Shown in pieces: positions 12,954 through 25,067 of a stretch of 64,000 nucleotides of DNA; position 1 is the first letter of the stretch, and every line of letters starts with the position of its first letter. The translations under genes and the position numbers were made by a program. The notes under the pieces were generated by a model. It worked only from the letters and a program-made list of their open reading frames with translations. It made no database searches and had not been told where the DNA came from. This DNA is from Aphelenchoides besseyi (taxonomy: Eukaryota; Nematoda; Chromadorea; Rhabditida; Aphelenchoididae), in the NCBI GenBank assembly GCA_024699855.1, contig JAMPIQ010000001.1, positions 14,880,001 through 14,944,000 of the forward strand, read 5' to 3'.

Positions 12954-15900
12954 ATGCGACTGTTGATCGCAGGGCTCTTGATCTTCGGATCACATGTGGC
13001 AAAGTCGTCGAGTGAACAGGACGACAATGCTCAGGAAATTGCTAATCATGGTGTAACTTATGTCAATCCGCGAGAAAGAGTTGATTGTGGTCCTGATCCC
13101 AATATCTCGGAAGCCACGTGCAAAAGTCGTGGTTGTGTATGGTCGCCGACTTCGACACCTGTAAGCTATTAATACTTGAACCTTATAGTAATCTTTTAGA
13201 CTGAACAACGTGTTCCGTGGTGTCATTATCCGGCAAAAACCGGTTATTACATACCCACCGGATCGGACACCTCAAAATGGACGAAATCTCCGGCTTCAAT
13301 CAAAAATCCTTTCAGCGCCGATGCTCCAACACTCAATTTCAAACAACAAGCTATGGGTTCGGCTGTTCGACTCACGATTGGAACTGATGACAGGTAAGAG
13401 AATAAGGCAATTAAGAATTAAGATTGGGATTTTTAAGCTTTGTTCCCACCGTTGATCTCAACTACAATGCGGAAATCAAATCGGACGAGCAGCTGATTGT
13501 TCAAGTTCACAACTCATCTGTTGCATCATTTACCGTTGAACGAAAAGGATCTAAAGCACGGATTTGGGATACGAGCATTGGTATAGTTTGCAAGTAGTTT
13601 AATGCTTAAATGATTGTTTGCAGGTGGTCTTTTGTTTGGTAGCAACTATATTCAAATTGCAACGTACTTGCCAACTGACAAGATCTTCGGGTTTGGCGAA
13701 AACATTCATCAAACTCTAAAGGTTAGTAGTAGCAATACAAATAACTATATTCTATTTTAGCACGATATGACTCGCTACTCCAATTGGCCCCTTTTCTCTC
13801 GTGATAAAGTGCCCAATAGCAAGGATGAAGTTTACGAGAATCTTTACGGTAAAAATTAACTTGTCATCAATGAAAGCTTATGTTTTAAGGTGTTCACAAC
13901 TTTTACATTGGAATCGAAGATGATGGAAAAGCTCATGGTGTATTCTTGTTGAATTCAAATGCACAAGAAGTTTCCACAGGCCCCGGTCCTCATTTGGTTT
14001 ATCGAGCTATTGGTGGTCGATTCGATTTCTTCTTTTTGCCCGGTCCAACACCAAACGATGTGGTTGTTCAATACCAGCAGCTCGTTGGACGACCGTACCT
14101 TCCAGCTTATTGGGCTTTGGGTTATCAAGTGAGTTCTTGAATACAAATGTTCGCTAATTGTTCTTGTAGTTTTGTCGTTATGGTTATACCAGCGTTGAAG
14201 ACTTGAAATCAACTATCCAACGCATTCAAGGAGCTCATATTCCAATTGATGTTGTTTATGCAGATATAAACTATATGGAGGGAAACAAGGATTTTACAAC
14301 TGGAGCCAAAAATTGGTCTGGTTTTCCCGATTATGCGAACGAGTTACACAAAGATGAAATGAAATTGACTTTGATCTTCGATCCGGCAATTGCCGTAGAT
14401 TACGACTCATTCAAACGAGCTAAGGACCAAGTAAGTTTATGATTGATTTTGAAATTAGTTCGTTCAATTTAGAAAGCAAATTTCATAAGCTGGCCGCGAG
14501 CTGATTTGGTCGATCATGATATCCAGGATCAATACCCGTTGGCCAAAGACACCCTCTTCATGCTTGCAGGTAAACAGAATGGAAGTTCTCAAACATTATT
14601 GTTGAGAGAAGAGAAGAAGATTTTGAGTTTTAAGTTAAAAATTTTCAGTCGTGTGGCCGGATCATCACGTCGCTTTTCCTGGTAATCAGAAAGTTGAATT
14701 GTGTCTTCTAATCATAGCTTTAGATTTCTATGACGACACTTTGGTTACGGAAAACTGGTGGATTCAAGAATTTGTTCGATATCATAAAGAGGTTCATCTT
14801 ATCGTACCTGATATTTTGCTAATCTATGTTTTTAGATGCCATTCGATGGGTTGTGGATTGACATGAATGAACCAAGTGTATTTGGAACTAATGCTCCTTA
14901 TTTCAATACGTGCGTTTTCTTAACTTGTTCACGAGTACAAATTTTTTAGCACTGTTCACCCGAATATAAAACCACTCAATTGTCCACTCACCGGCGATGA
15001 TGGAAAATACGAATGTCCGCCGTATAGGACTTGGGCAACTTACGCGTAGGCTCGACTTACAGTTCTTAGATCATCATTGTTTAGTTACGGCGATGTTGCT
15101 CTTTCCGATGTTACGGTTTGTATGGTCGGAACTACAAATCGAGGAAAAGACATGGTCTACAACACGAAGTCAATGTACGGTTTAAAGGAGTTAATATCCA
15201 CATCAAAAGCACAAAAAGCATCAGTTGGTAAACGTGGACAAGTAATCTCTCGATCCACTTTCCCATCTTCTGGTCGATACGGTGGTCATTGGTTGGGAGA
15301 TAATACGGCAAGATGGGAAGACTTACGAACAGCAATCATCGGAGCTCAAGAATTCAATCTTTTTGGCATTCCCCACGTGGGAAGTGACGTTTGTGGCTTC
15401 TTGAACGACACAACTGAAGAGTTGTGTTTACGTTGGCAACAGTTGGGAGCTTTTCATTCTTTCTTCCGAAATCACAACGACATCAACGGCCGACTTCAGG
15501 ATCCGCCTCAATGGACTTCTGTTGCTGAAACAACGCGAACAGCTAATTTGTGGCGTTATAGACATTTGCCGTATTTGTACAGGTAAACATAAGCAGTGAA
15601 AACAGTTTACATTGTTATTTTCAGTTTACATTTTGCTGCTTCAAAAGATGGCGGTTCAGTGGTTCGACCAGTGGCTTTTGAGTTTCCACGTGATCATCGA
15701 GCTTTTGATTTGAGTTATCAGTTTATGTGGGGACCGGCAGTCATTGTTGTTCCTGTTACATCGGATGTAAGATTGACTCTATGATCCAATTTTACACTCA
15801 CCTTTAGGGAGTGGACACAGTTGACGGTTATTTGCCAGAAGATGCAGAGTGGTATTACTTCTACTCCAAATACTACGGTTCCCAAGCGGACTCTGGCGAT

Positions 15901-16516
15901 GGAACTTTCCCAGCCCCACGAAACAGCAGTGCTCCAGCCTTTGTTCGAGGTGGTTATGTGATTCCACGACAAGTGCCGGCGCTAACAACTACAGCTTCAC
16001 GTCGTAATCACTTCCAACTTTTAGTTACATGCAGTGAGTTTATCTTAAAAATGATAATATAAAAGTTTATTGTATTATAGACAAGCAGATAGCACCGGTC
16101 AAATCAGCGGTTGGCGTTTTTTATTTGGACGATGGAGAATCGTGGGTTGATGATCCAGCAACCTCCGATTTTTATCAGTTCAACTACAACTTCACATACG
16201 ATTCAAACCAAGCAATGTTGGAAATTGCAATGGTCAAGAAACCAAAGGTAAGGTTCTTGCTTTTCTTGTAACTTCATTTCGTTTACAGAACAAACTCACT
16301 TTGCCGCCAATCGAAGAGATCGAAGTCTTTGGTTACATCGCATCTCCGTCGATTAAAAGTGTCCAAGTGAACGGCAATGCCGCTCAACTTTCTACGAAAG
16401 AGTCTTTCTACAGTGGAATCACAAACGTTCTTCGACTACGCAAATCAGACACCGGATTCATTCAATTGAACGATCATCTCGACAAATGGGTTGTCACTTG
16501 GAAGAACACGTCTTGA
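12954..16516 (+). CDS. trefoil-domain GH31 alpha-glucosidase (maltase/acid glucosidase type)
   Basis: This is an exo-acting alpha-1,4-glucosidase of glycoside hydrolase family 31, related to lysosomal acid alpha-glucosidase and intestinal maltase. About fifteen small exons are joined by introns of roughly 40-60 bp. A signal peptide (MRLLIAGLLIFGSHVAKS) is followed by a P-type trefoil domain (RVDCGPDP, CKSRGCVW, VPWCHYP). The GH31 N-terminal sheet has KIFGFGENIHQ, and the catalytic barrel has LPAYWALGYQFCRYGY. The nucleophile lies in GLWIDMNEPS (near 14865) and the acid/base in GGHWLGDNTA (near 15290), followed by FHSFFRNHND. The C-terminal beta domains end at WVVTWKNTS. It is likely lysosomal or secreted into the gut. 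No ER-retention or membrane segment is seen. All catalytic motifs are intact. Confidence 0.95.
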
Positions 16517-16581
16517 ACTCCTTTTTTGTACAATGAAAATTAGATTAATATAGAAGTTTACTTCAAAAATCGACAATTGCA

Positions 16582-17710
16582 TTACAAAGCAACAAGTTCG
16601 TTAATCACATTCACGTTCTGAGAAACAAAGTTGTTCCATTCAGGAAGTTTCTTAATTTCAGAAATATTACGCTTGATAAACATAAGAATGTCCTTCTTGA
16701 AGGCTTCCATTTCCTTGTAAAGAGAACAAAATTCGAGTTGTTCGATGATGTTTTCGACTGTTGGGTTTGCGTGCAGCACATTAGCACACATAATCTAAAC
16801 AAAACAGTTTTGGTTGTTGTGCGTCATGTTGACTTACCACCAACTCTGATAGTTCGTATTGATGAGCAAGAGAAAGCAGTTTTTGAGCAACCAACTCGAT
16901 CTCTTTGACGTTGCCTGTGTACAAATATTCGAACATTTTCTTCACGACTTCTGGATCCGCGTTTTTGATGTTGATTGTGTTCGTTTCATACTCGATGGAT
17001 GGATGAGTGAACATCTTTTCGAAGACCTCTGATCGAATACACAACATAAATTTCGACACCTAAACACCTGATTCGTATAGAAAGAGCTTAAATAGATTAC
17101 CTTAAACGATCCATTTTTTGTATTGATTGTAACGTCAGTGTGCTTTTGATATTGGAATGCTTCGCTTAGACATTTTTTCAAATGATTGAATCCAACAAAT
17201 TTACTTAGTGCTGCAGTTGGAATAATTTCAATGCACAAACAATTGACCGTTAATTCCGACATTTTTTTCGAAAATTCTTCATCAAACGACAATGAATCCG
17301 TTTCGTCATCAAAGGTTTTTACCGGCAGTCCATCAACTAAACATCTCTTTTTACTCAACATTCAATGTGATACGCACCTTTCAGCATATGGTTGTAATTG
17401 GTCATATCGTCATGTTTCATCTCGAGCCACGCTTTCATTTGAAACGTAAATGACTCCAATTCGTTGGAATTCCCCATCGTCAGTGACCAGTTGATGGAGT
17501 ATTTTGTGCAGAAATCCTTGCTGTACCTATAGTCATAATTATAATTATGTTGATTGTGATAATCCAGTACTTATTGAATCTACAAGTTGCTCCAAACAAC
17601 AGTTCACCAAGCTCTGTTCCAAAAGCCTGGGACTTTTTATAAGTAGTTTGCAGATTATACCCGTCAATTTCCAGTCGAATTATGATCGGAGACTTTTGAT
17701 TCGATCCCAT
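16582..17710 (-). CDS. BTB/POZ protein with MATH-like N-terminal region
   Basis: The minus-strand exons give a protein with a BTB domain in its second half: KHTDVTINTKNGSFKVSKFML, RSEVFEKMFTHPSIEYETN, VVKKMFEYLYTGNV and LLSLAHQYELSELVIMCANVL, followed by a BACK-like helical tail ending NVINELVAL. The N-terminal 150 residues (starting MGSNQKSPIIIRLEIDG) look like a diverged MATH domain. That arrangement is the SPOP/MEL-26 type, in which the protein recruits substrates to Cullin-3 ubiquitin ligase. Nematodes carry many such genes. The start is the ATG at 17710. Introns are about 40 bp. The BTB call is strong; the MATH call is weaker. Confidence 0.8.
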
Positions 17711-18039
17711 AGCTAAATGTTTAGAAGTTAGAAGGCTACATATTCACGTGTTTGTACAGCAAGTAAGATTGCTGCAAAACCCGATCATTTTGTTAAAATA
17801 AGTGAAAAGCGATACAAAAAATAAGACGAAAAGGAAAACCACGAAGCATAAGAGAACGCGCGTAGGGTAACAGAAGACCACAAAACAAGCGGTTTAATTT
17901 TTCGCTTTGTTGTATTACTGATTCTTTGTAATGATCTCATTAATGCCTTGACAAGAAGATTGACTTTAATCCAAGACCGGTTTTGTTCATAAAACGGACA
18001 CTTTTATTCTCATGTAACCCCAAGACAAAAACAGAGTAT

Positions 18040-18891
18040 TCAGTAATATTGAACAGAAACTGAAGGTTTTGGTACACCGCTGCTACTCGGTTGTGGACTT
18101 GGTTGCGGAGTTTGATTTGGTTGTTGTGGGGCAACAGACGGCGAAGTACGAGAAGCTGTCGGTTGACTTGGAGCGGATAAACGTGAACGAGGAGCCTGAA
18201 AATTTGAGCTGTTGGTTTACTTTCATTTAACTGTTACCAAATTTTCCGTTGTTTTTTGAGCTTGAAGAACTTGTGTAGGCTGTTGACCGGCACTTGGTTG
18301 TAGAGCATCCTCCGCTTGCTTCTTAAACATTGTTGTGCCTTTGATCGACTCCTCCTGCAAATCGAATTCTGAGCATAAAATTCTCAAGAAACTCAGTACT
18401 AGTTTTTTGACACGTGGTTTCGTTGGCATCTTCGCTTTGTATTCGGTTTCAATTCGATCGATCTCAAGTTCCTTCTTGTTATTTTTTTCGGCATCTTCTC
18501 CAGCTCCCAGATCGTCTTCATTTGTACGGCCCTTTTTCTTCTTCTTTGTTTTCTGTTTCTTGGACTTCACTTTGCCATCTGCGTTTGCGTTGGCATTGGC
18601 CTGAAGGTTTAAGGATCACAAAGTCTGAGATGATTATCTTTACTCCGTTTTCCGGTGGCTTATCATCTTTGTTTCTGCAAAATATACAACAGATGGATAG
18701 ACCAATCGTGGTCGAAGAAAGAAGCAATGCTCTAAAATACAATCCAAACAAATGAATCCGCCAAAACTCACATGATCACACTCCCTGCGATTATGCCCAC
18801 ATCTAAAGCTGAACTGAAATAAAAACTTAATATCAATGGCAATCTATTCATTCACTTACAGCGGTTCATCAGTTCTCGCTGTTTGAGCCAT
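18040..18891 (-). CDS. single-pass membrane protein with lysine-rich and proline-rich tail
   Basis: Six exons on the minus strand encode a protein starting MAQTARTDEPL with no cleaved signal. One membrane helix follows near residues 15-40 (VGIIAGSVIIALLLSSTTIG, then CCIFC). The tail contains an almost pure lysine block (KSKKQKTKKKKKG), an acidic stretch, a helical segment and a Pro/Gln/Ser-rich C-terminus ending VSVQYY. The short lumenal start and charged tail suggest an ER or plasma-membrane linker of the triadin/junctin layout, but no domain proves it. All splice junctions keep frame, with introns of about 40-50 bp. Unknown function. Confidence 0.65.
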
Positions 18892-19040
18892 AGCTTCGCA
18901 AACAGAAACAAATCAAAGAATTGAATTGAGAAATACGACCGTGAGACTTTTCAACCACCGATCGCAATCGAAGTCAAGAACCAAAAGTCGAAAACTTGAA
19001 ATTCCGTGTAAGCGGTTAGCTCTTTATTCAAATTTGTTTG

Positions 19041-19292
19041 TCAAACTGGTAAGCCAGCTACCAATTTGAACATTTGCGTTGGAATGCTTGTTGGTGATGA
19101 ACGAGCGGTTATGTCTTTAGCTTTGGACATAACACTCAACCTAATAACATTAACGAGGTTGTTTGTCATATTTGGTTGAATACAATTTTCAATCCGAACT
19201 TGATAATTGTAGAGTGTTGTCAAGAGATTTCTAGTGTTCTTTAATTGTTGAATAAACTCAAACATCAAGAACTTCTAAGAAATTCTGATTAC
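19041..19292 (-). CDS. possible terminal exon of unknown minus-strand gene
   Basis: An open frame on the minus strand starts after a TTCTTAG acceptor. It reads KFLMFEFIQQLKNTRN, followed by a helical, leucine-rich segment and a tail ending FKLVAGLPV and a stop. A possible preceding exon with CYSC lies near 19345. The composition looks coding, but no ATG-led model or family match could be made. Confidence 0.3.
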
Positions 19293-19756
19293 TGTTTCCG
19301 TGTGGTCGTAGCTTTAGTACATCTGAGGCTTTTATTTCTGGCTTACGTTCAACTGTCGATTGCAGCTGTAGCACCTGTTCGTCCACATAAATTAATTATC
19401 GTCCTTATTTGTCGGAACTTGTTGATGGGCGGGACTTCTGATTTCGTAGCTTCCAATTTCACGCGTTTTGTGAGCGACCATCTTTGTGACAAGTTACTTG
19501 TGTGTCAACGATCTCAAAACGGATGTTCTAAATTTAATTGTCGGATCACTTACTAATCATTGAAATCGTGGCTGGTTCATACAATTTCTTTTTTTGTATA
19601 TGAAAACATGAGCTTAGTTCCTATCGACTTGAAATTGTACTTTGAGTTTTTAGTCATATGAAGTGGACTTGTAGTTAAGGATCAATTACCGTGTGTTTTG
19701 TCATTTTGAGGAACGTACTCGAAGATACCAACTTCCTTTTCAATTTGCCTTTTGAA

Positions 19757-21095
19757 ATGTTCGATCCAATACCAATCACTTGGTTTCGAGCACACGATAC
19801 GATAGCGTCAAGTTTGGGCTTATTCCTGAATTTACTTTTGATTTCGGCTGCATGGAAACGAACGAATCCTGCATTTCGTTCCTACGGGCACATGGTTCTC
19901 GTTTACGCCATTAATGACACCATTTACGCGCTTGTCAGCTTGGCATGTCAAAGAGTATGTTTGACTGTCCGAATGTTAATGAATTTGATCTTAAGGTCAT
20001 TGAGCTCAAAAATGGCACGCTATTTCATATGGGCTTCGGTTTAGAAGTCGGAGCGCCTATGTGGTTATCTCAAACGGTGGAGTTTTCTAACGAAGTTGTT
20101 TGCATGCAAGTGAGGCGAAGATCATTGAAAGTTGTCACAATAATTCAATTTTAGGCCACCGCCATTATACCGACTATTTACTACTTTCGCTATGTTTTAA
20201 TCTCAAAGTAAGAGCGATTAGCTCGTTTAAACTTTGATCTGAAATTGTTTTAGAACACGTCAAGCAACAATTAGATTGCTTATTCTGTTGACCTTCTTTT
20301 CAACAGTACTGAGTGTAACATTTGGTATTTCCGATTTACTTAGCAGATCGGCGGCATCCAAACGTGGAACTCGTTACTACGTCAAACAGTTGGATGCTTA
20401 TTGGAATGCAGTAAATTCAACGGCCGCATTCACTTCAGCAAACGATATGGTCGGTTGTTGGCATCTTCGTTCAACGGATCGTTGATTTCAGGACGATATT
20501 TCCACAATCACGCACTTTTTTATTGGAGTCACAAATGTGATCGTCTGCTACGGAATTGCACTGTTCTACGCCTACAAGACGCTTAAAAGTAAAACCATTA
20601 AAACAATTGAAATACCAATCGATTTCAGTAATCAAAAGTCAAATCGTCGGTCATGTTCAAAGCCAAACGAGCGCTCGTTTGACTCGTGAATTCAGTCGAA
20701 ATTTGTTCATACAAACCGCAATCACACAAATCTGTGCCGTTCTTCCATCTTCTTACTTGGCAACGTACATCGTTTTTCGACTTTCGTTCTTTAGCTACGG
20801 ACCAATTACTTCGTCCTTGTTAGCTTTGAATCCGGCAGCGAATGCATTGGTCACTTTGTCTGTCATCCGACCTTATCGTTTATACGCTCTTGAACTATTA
20901 CGACTCAAATTTTTGATTAAGAAAGCCGACGTTCCACTTAGTGCCATTGGAACAAGTAGCTTTGGAGCGACAAGACGCGAACATACATTGAGATCGTCGC
21001 GAGTGTTGTCCAGCACTGTATTGCCACCACTTTCAAACTATCGAAGTCCAATAGCTGTGCACATTCACTCTCAAAACAACAAACCGCGATCTTAA
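19757..21095 (+). CDS. nematode-type seven-transmembrane chemoreceptor (serpentine receptor)
   Basis: About six plus-strand exons encode a protein of roughly 350 residues with seven hydrophobic segments: SSLGLFLNLLLISAAW, HMVLVYAINDTIYALVSLAC, an extracellular loop, ATAIIPTIYYFRYVLIS, RLLILLTFFSTVLSVTFG, FFIGVTNVIVCYGIALFYA, FIQTAITQICAVLPSSYLATYIVF and LLALNPAANALVTLSVIRPYR. The closing NPAANALVTL..RPYR block and the small N-terminus are typical of nematode Srd/Str-like receptors. Such receptors usually act in ciliated sensory neurons. The C-terminal tail is Ser/Arg-rich. The start was set at MFDPIP because no ATG lies in frame just upstream. Subfamily uncertain. Confidence 0.8.
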
Positions 21096-21369
21096 TCTGT
21101 TCAATAAAACAAGTGCTCATGATATCGTTTGACGCCAATCAATTCATTTGACTTTGTAATTCGCGAGCAATCAGCCCTTTGAAGCGATCTAGTTGGCAGT
21201 GCGTTGTGTTCGCAGTCGATTAACAAACAACTGGATTCTCGTAATAAATTCACTGATTCCCTTCAACTATTTGCGTTTGTTTACAATCAAAATAACGTTC
21301 CCGATTCGAATGAATCAGATCGGGGCTTAAACAAAAAATTTTTATGTAAACTTATCAGTCTAATTGGAA

Positions 21370-23268
21370 ATGATCGGTCGTGTGGTTTCTGTTCAAATAT
21401 TTTTGATTTCTTTCATCAATGGATTGAATAATGGAATGGCCAGGTAACTAGCGACTTTAACGACAACCAAAAAGTTTCTAGACTTCCACCGATGGTAAGT
21501 TGGAGTTCGATTTTGAAGTTGGTCGATCCTGAATACCTTCTTTTGAAAGACATGAAGTTATTAAAGAGGGCGAGATTGTAAGTTTCTCTACATTCATTGT
21601 TTTCATGGATGGAGTTCGTGGACACGTTTCGGCTGTGAAACCGATTGCTCAACTTACAAAGACACGTGTATCAGCGAACAACTTTTTAAAACACAAGCTG
21701 ATCGTTTGGTAAGCGATGGCTTTTTGGACGTTGGCTATAAGACGGTAATCATCGACGACTGTTGGTCCGAGAAGCAAAGAGATTCATGGGGACGTTTAGT
21801 TCCTGATCGTCAACGTTTTCCTTCTGGAATTCGTGATCTTTCTGCGCATGTGAGTTGAAACACAATTTCCTATGTGGAGGTTGAATTCCTCGTGTAAAAC
21901 AATCGTTGCAAATAGCCTTCTAAACTTAAGACTCCAACTTCAGATGCACAAACGACAATTGAAACTTGGTATCTACAGCGATGTTGGTCAATTCACATGC
22001 TCGAAGTTCTTGGGTAGCGCCAATCATCTTGAAACCGATGCGGAAACATTTGCTGAGTGGCAAATTGATTTTGTTCGTTTCGACGGTTGCAATTCGACTT
22101 TGGCAGAAATGAGAGATGGTAAACGGATGGCCGTGGAATTCAAATTTGATTTCTAGGGTTTCCGATGTTTGGTCGTAAGTTGAATGAAACTGAACATCAA
22201 TTCGTCTACTCGTGTCAATGGCCGCAACACGAAAGATTGAGAGGCGGGGATGTAAGTTGAGAACAACTTGTTCTTTGGCATATCACATTCTAATCATTGA
22301 ACTGGTTTAGTCCAACTACTCAGCGATTTCATCGAATTGCAATTTATTCAAAAGTTACAACGACGTCGGAAACAATTTCGCTTCGGTTTTAAAGATCGTT
22401 GATTATTTCATTGAAAGACAAAATCAGTTAGCTAACGCACAACAACCCGGATCTTGGAATGATCCTGATTCGGTAACCGTTTAGTTGACAGTAATGTGCT
22501 CAATTGCTTTCAGTTGATTATCGGTCACGGATTGACAGAACCGGAGTCCCGACTTCAAATGTCCGTGTGGTCAATTTGGTCGGCGCCGTTGATAATGAGC
22601 GATGACTTGAGAAGGTTAGGCCACGAGCAACGACAAATTCTACAAAATCGAGAAGTGATTGCAATCAATCAAGATCCTATGGGTATTTTCGGAATGGTCA
22701 TTAAACGAGTAAGTATTCGACTGAAACTAGTTCATTCTTCTCAGACCGAAGCTGTGGACATCTTCATCAAACCGATCGTTCCGACAGCGTCGCCTTTACG
22801 CTATTCGGCGGCGGTGTTGTTCATGAATCGCTACAGAGACCCACAAGTTAGAAACATATTTCACTGACTAATTTTTGTTTTTAGTTTGTTAACGTAACTC
22901 TCGCTGAAATTCATCTGTTGAACGTTGGTGGATATGCGATTCGAAACGTGTGGACCGGGGATCCAATGGGCAACAGATGGCCAACCGATCGGCTTAGTGT
23001 CGAGATTGCTGGTCGGGATGTCGTTCTTTTGACTGCAAAGCTCATCTCTTTGGAGTCATCCACGATGTCCAAACATACAGAAACAACTAGTAGACACAAC
23101 CAAACCTATTCGATTGCTCAATCGAAGACGAATGTTGAGCGTCCAAACGTCCGTTCAGTGCTCTCGACCATTCGACCGAAACCCATAAACTTCGGACTCT
23201 CGAATCTCGCCATTTTAATCCAAGAACAACTGTCAAACGTTTGTGCCAAATTTCTCAGCATCTTCTAA
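21370..23268 (+). CDS. GH27 alpha-galactosidase / alpha-N-acetylgalactosaminidase
   Basis: This lysosomal-type enzyme removes terminal alpha-galactose or alpha-N-acetylgalactosamine; nematodes keep one such gene, gana-1. A signal peptide (IFLISFINGLNNG) leads into MARLPPMGWSSWTRFGCE, then VSDGFLDVGYKTVIIDDCW, LKLGIYSDVGQFTC, the nucleophile in FVRFDGC (near 22080), VYSCQWP, and the acid/base in GSWNDPDSL (near 22465). SAPLIMSDDLRRL and VIAINQDPMGIFG follow. A 150-residue C-terminal beta domain with an unusual Ser/Thr-rich tail ends at 23268. Exon 1 is 21370-21443, exon 2 is only 13 bp (21482-21494), and the third begins at GGATGG (21607), where the acceptor reads AT instead of AG (see findings). 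Active-site residues are intact. Confidence 0.9.
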
Positions 23269-23560
23269 GCACATCGAATAAAAATGCCGTTAATCGACCG
23301 ATACAAACGTTAACACGTCGAGTAGCCCGAGAGCAAACGATGCAAAGGCTTGAATGTCTAAACAAGCTGAGTTTGAATCTTTTAAAAACAACCAAACGAT
23401 TTCGATCGAAATTCAAATCAAGAAATTTTCCCGCCTTTTGCAGTTCGAGGAAAATTTGCATTTTCCGAGGATTCCCAGCTTTTTTCTCGGACTCACTTTT
23501 TTCGTTCATTCGAAATCGATCGGTCAGCCAGTGAATTTGTTTCTGTCGACCGCTCTTCAA

Positions 23561-24822
23561 ATGTCCGTCGAATTGTTGGATTTGGACGAACATGCCGCTC
23601 GGAAATTGGAATCTCCACCGCCAATTTCTGCGAATAAAACCGAAATGACGTACAAGGGCGATCAAAGTGACGACGACGAAAACACGTTGGATCGTCCACG
23701 CCCACCGGCACCCGATTTGGATTCGTCGCAACCGCGCAAACGCTATCAACGTTTTCGTGAGAAGAAGTTCGTTTGTGATGAGTGTGGTCATTGGTTTACG
23801 ATGAAGCAGAACGTTCAGATGCACATATTCAACTACCATATGGGCGAGAATCGTCGAAAACACATTCGTTCGAATCGTATTCCTTGTGACAAGTGCGATC
23901 AAGTAAGTGATTAGTTTGTTTTCTGAAATAATTTTGTTTTTTAGGTGTTTCGTACGTCAACTCAGCTCCGAAAACACGAATCTCGTTCCCACAAAATCAA
24001 ACGGGAAAAGAAGGAAAAGCACGAATGCGACCAATGTGATCGTGAATACAGTTCGGCACATCAGCTCCGTGAACACATTACGATCACTCATCTGTAAGTT
24101 TTGAGGGTATCGTATACAAGAACAAGTTGTTTCTTTTTAAGGAAACTCAAGCCTCACAAATGTGATGATTGCGACGCTCGTTTCGGACGAACCGGCGGTC
24201 TTCGACGTCATCGGATTATGGTGCACACCGACCACAAGTTCAATTGTCCTTTCGAAGGCTGCGAGCATCCCGGCTACAAGTGCTCGAAGGCGTTGGCGGC
24301 GCACATTCGTTCGGTTCACACAAAAGAACGACCGTAAGTCTTCAGATACCAAAACATATAACCGAACTTTCGACTTTCAGTTATGCTTGTACGATTTGTG
24401 AAAAGACGTTTGTACGTCGCAACGATCTAAAGATGCACGAAGAAACTCACGATCCGACTTCTGGTCACAAATGCGAGTTCTGTCATCACGCGTTCAAACG
24501 TATCGTTTACTTGAAGAAACATCAGCGAATTTGTTCGAAACAGCCCGGTGGTTCGCTGATCAAAAAGGCGAAAAAGAAGTCGAAACGAAACATTGAACCA
24601 ATGTGGACGAGCGATGAGGACGATACTTCGATGGACAGTTCGGACGTCAAGATCAAACAAGAAGAGTTTAGTGACGATGAAGAAGCCGCTAATGAATCAA
24701 AATCGTTGAAACGTCCACGTCGAAAAGTTGCAGTCAAGTACTACGCAGCAACCACGTTCATGGACGACGAACTACCGGACATCGAAATGCCAATGGATGA
24801 AGAGGAAGAAGAAGATGAATAA
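23561..24822 (+). CDS. C2H2 zinc-finger protein, seven fingers
   Basis: Four exons encode about 370 residues. An acidic N-terminus (MSVELLDLDE) precedes seven zinc fingers: FVCDECGHWF..H..H, IPCDKCDQVF, HECDQCDREY, HKCDDCDARF, FNCPFEGCEHPGYKCSK (a longer loop), YACTICEKTF, and HKCEFCHHAF whose last ligand is a cysteine (C2HC). Linkers such as HTKERPY are partly classical. A basic segment (KKAKKKSKR) and a SUMO-consensus-like VKIKQEE follow. The C-terminus is very acidic (DEEEEEDE). It is a probable DNA-binding nuclear regulator. The frame is open upstream to 23354, but the ATG at 23561 follows a typical 5' leader. Orthology not determined. Confidence 0.85.
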
Positions 24823-25067
24823 CGTGGATATTGTATTCTTTTTGTTGTTGTTATCTAAAAACTTTTGTCATTTAAATCTTTGTTGTTGATTACATGTTGT
24901 TACCTGAAAATAAAACCACTAAAAAGTTTGTCGACTTTGGTCCTTTCCTTTTGAGATCGAAAATTTCGTCGACGAATTGGCGCTCAGTTTTGGCGGGAAG
25001 TTCTCTTCGCTTCTCCTTCGAATTGGCTGTTCGTCTTTTTAGTTGTGATTTGGAGTTCTCAACAAAA

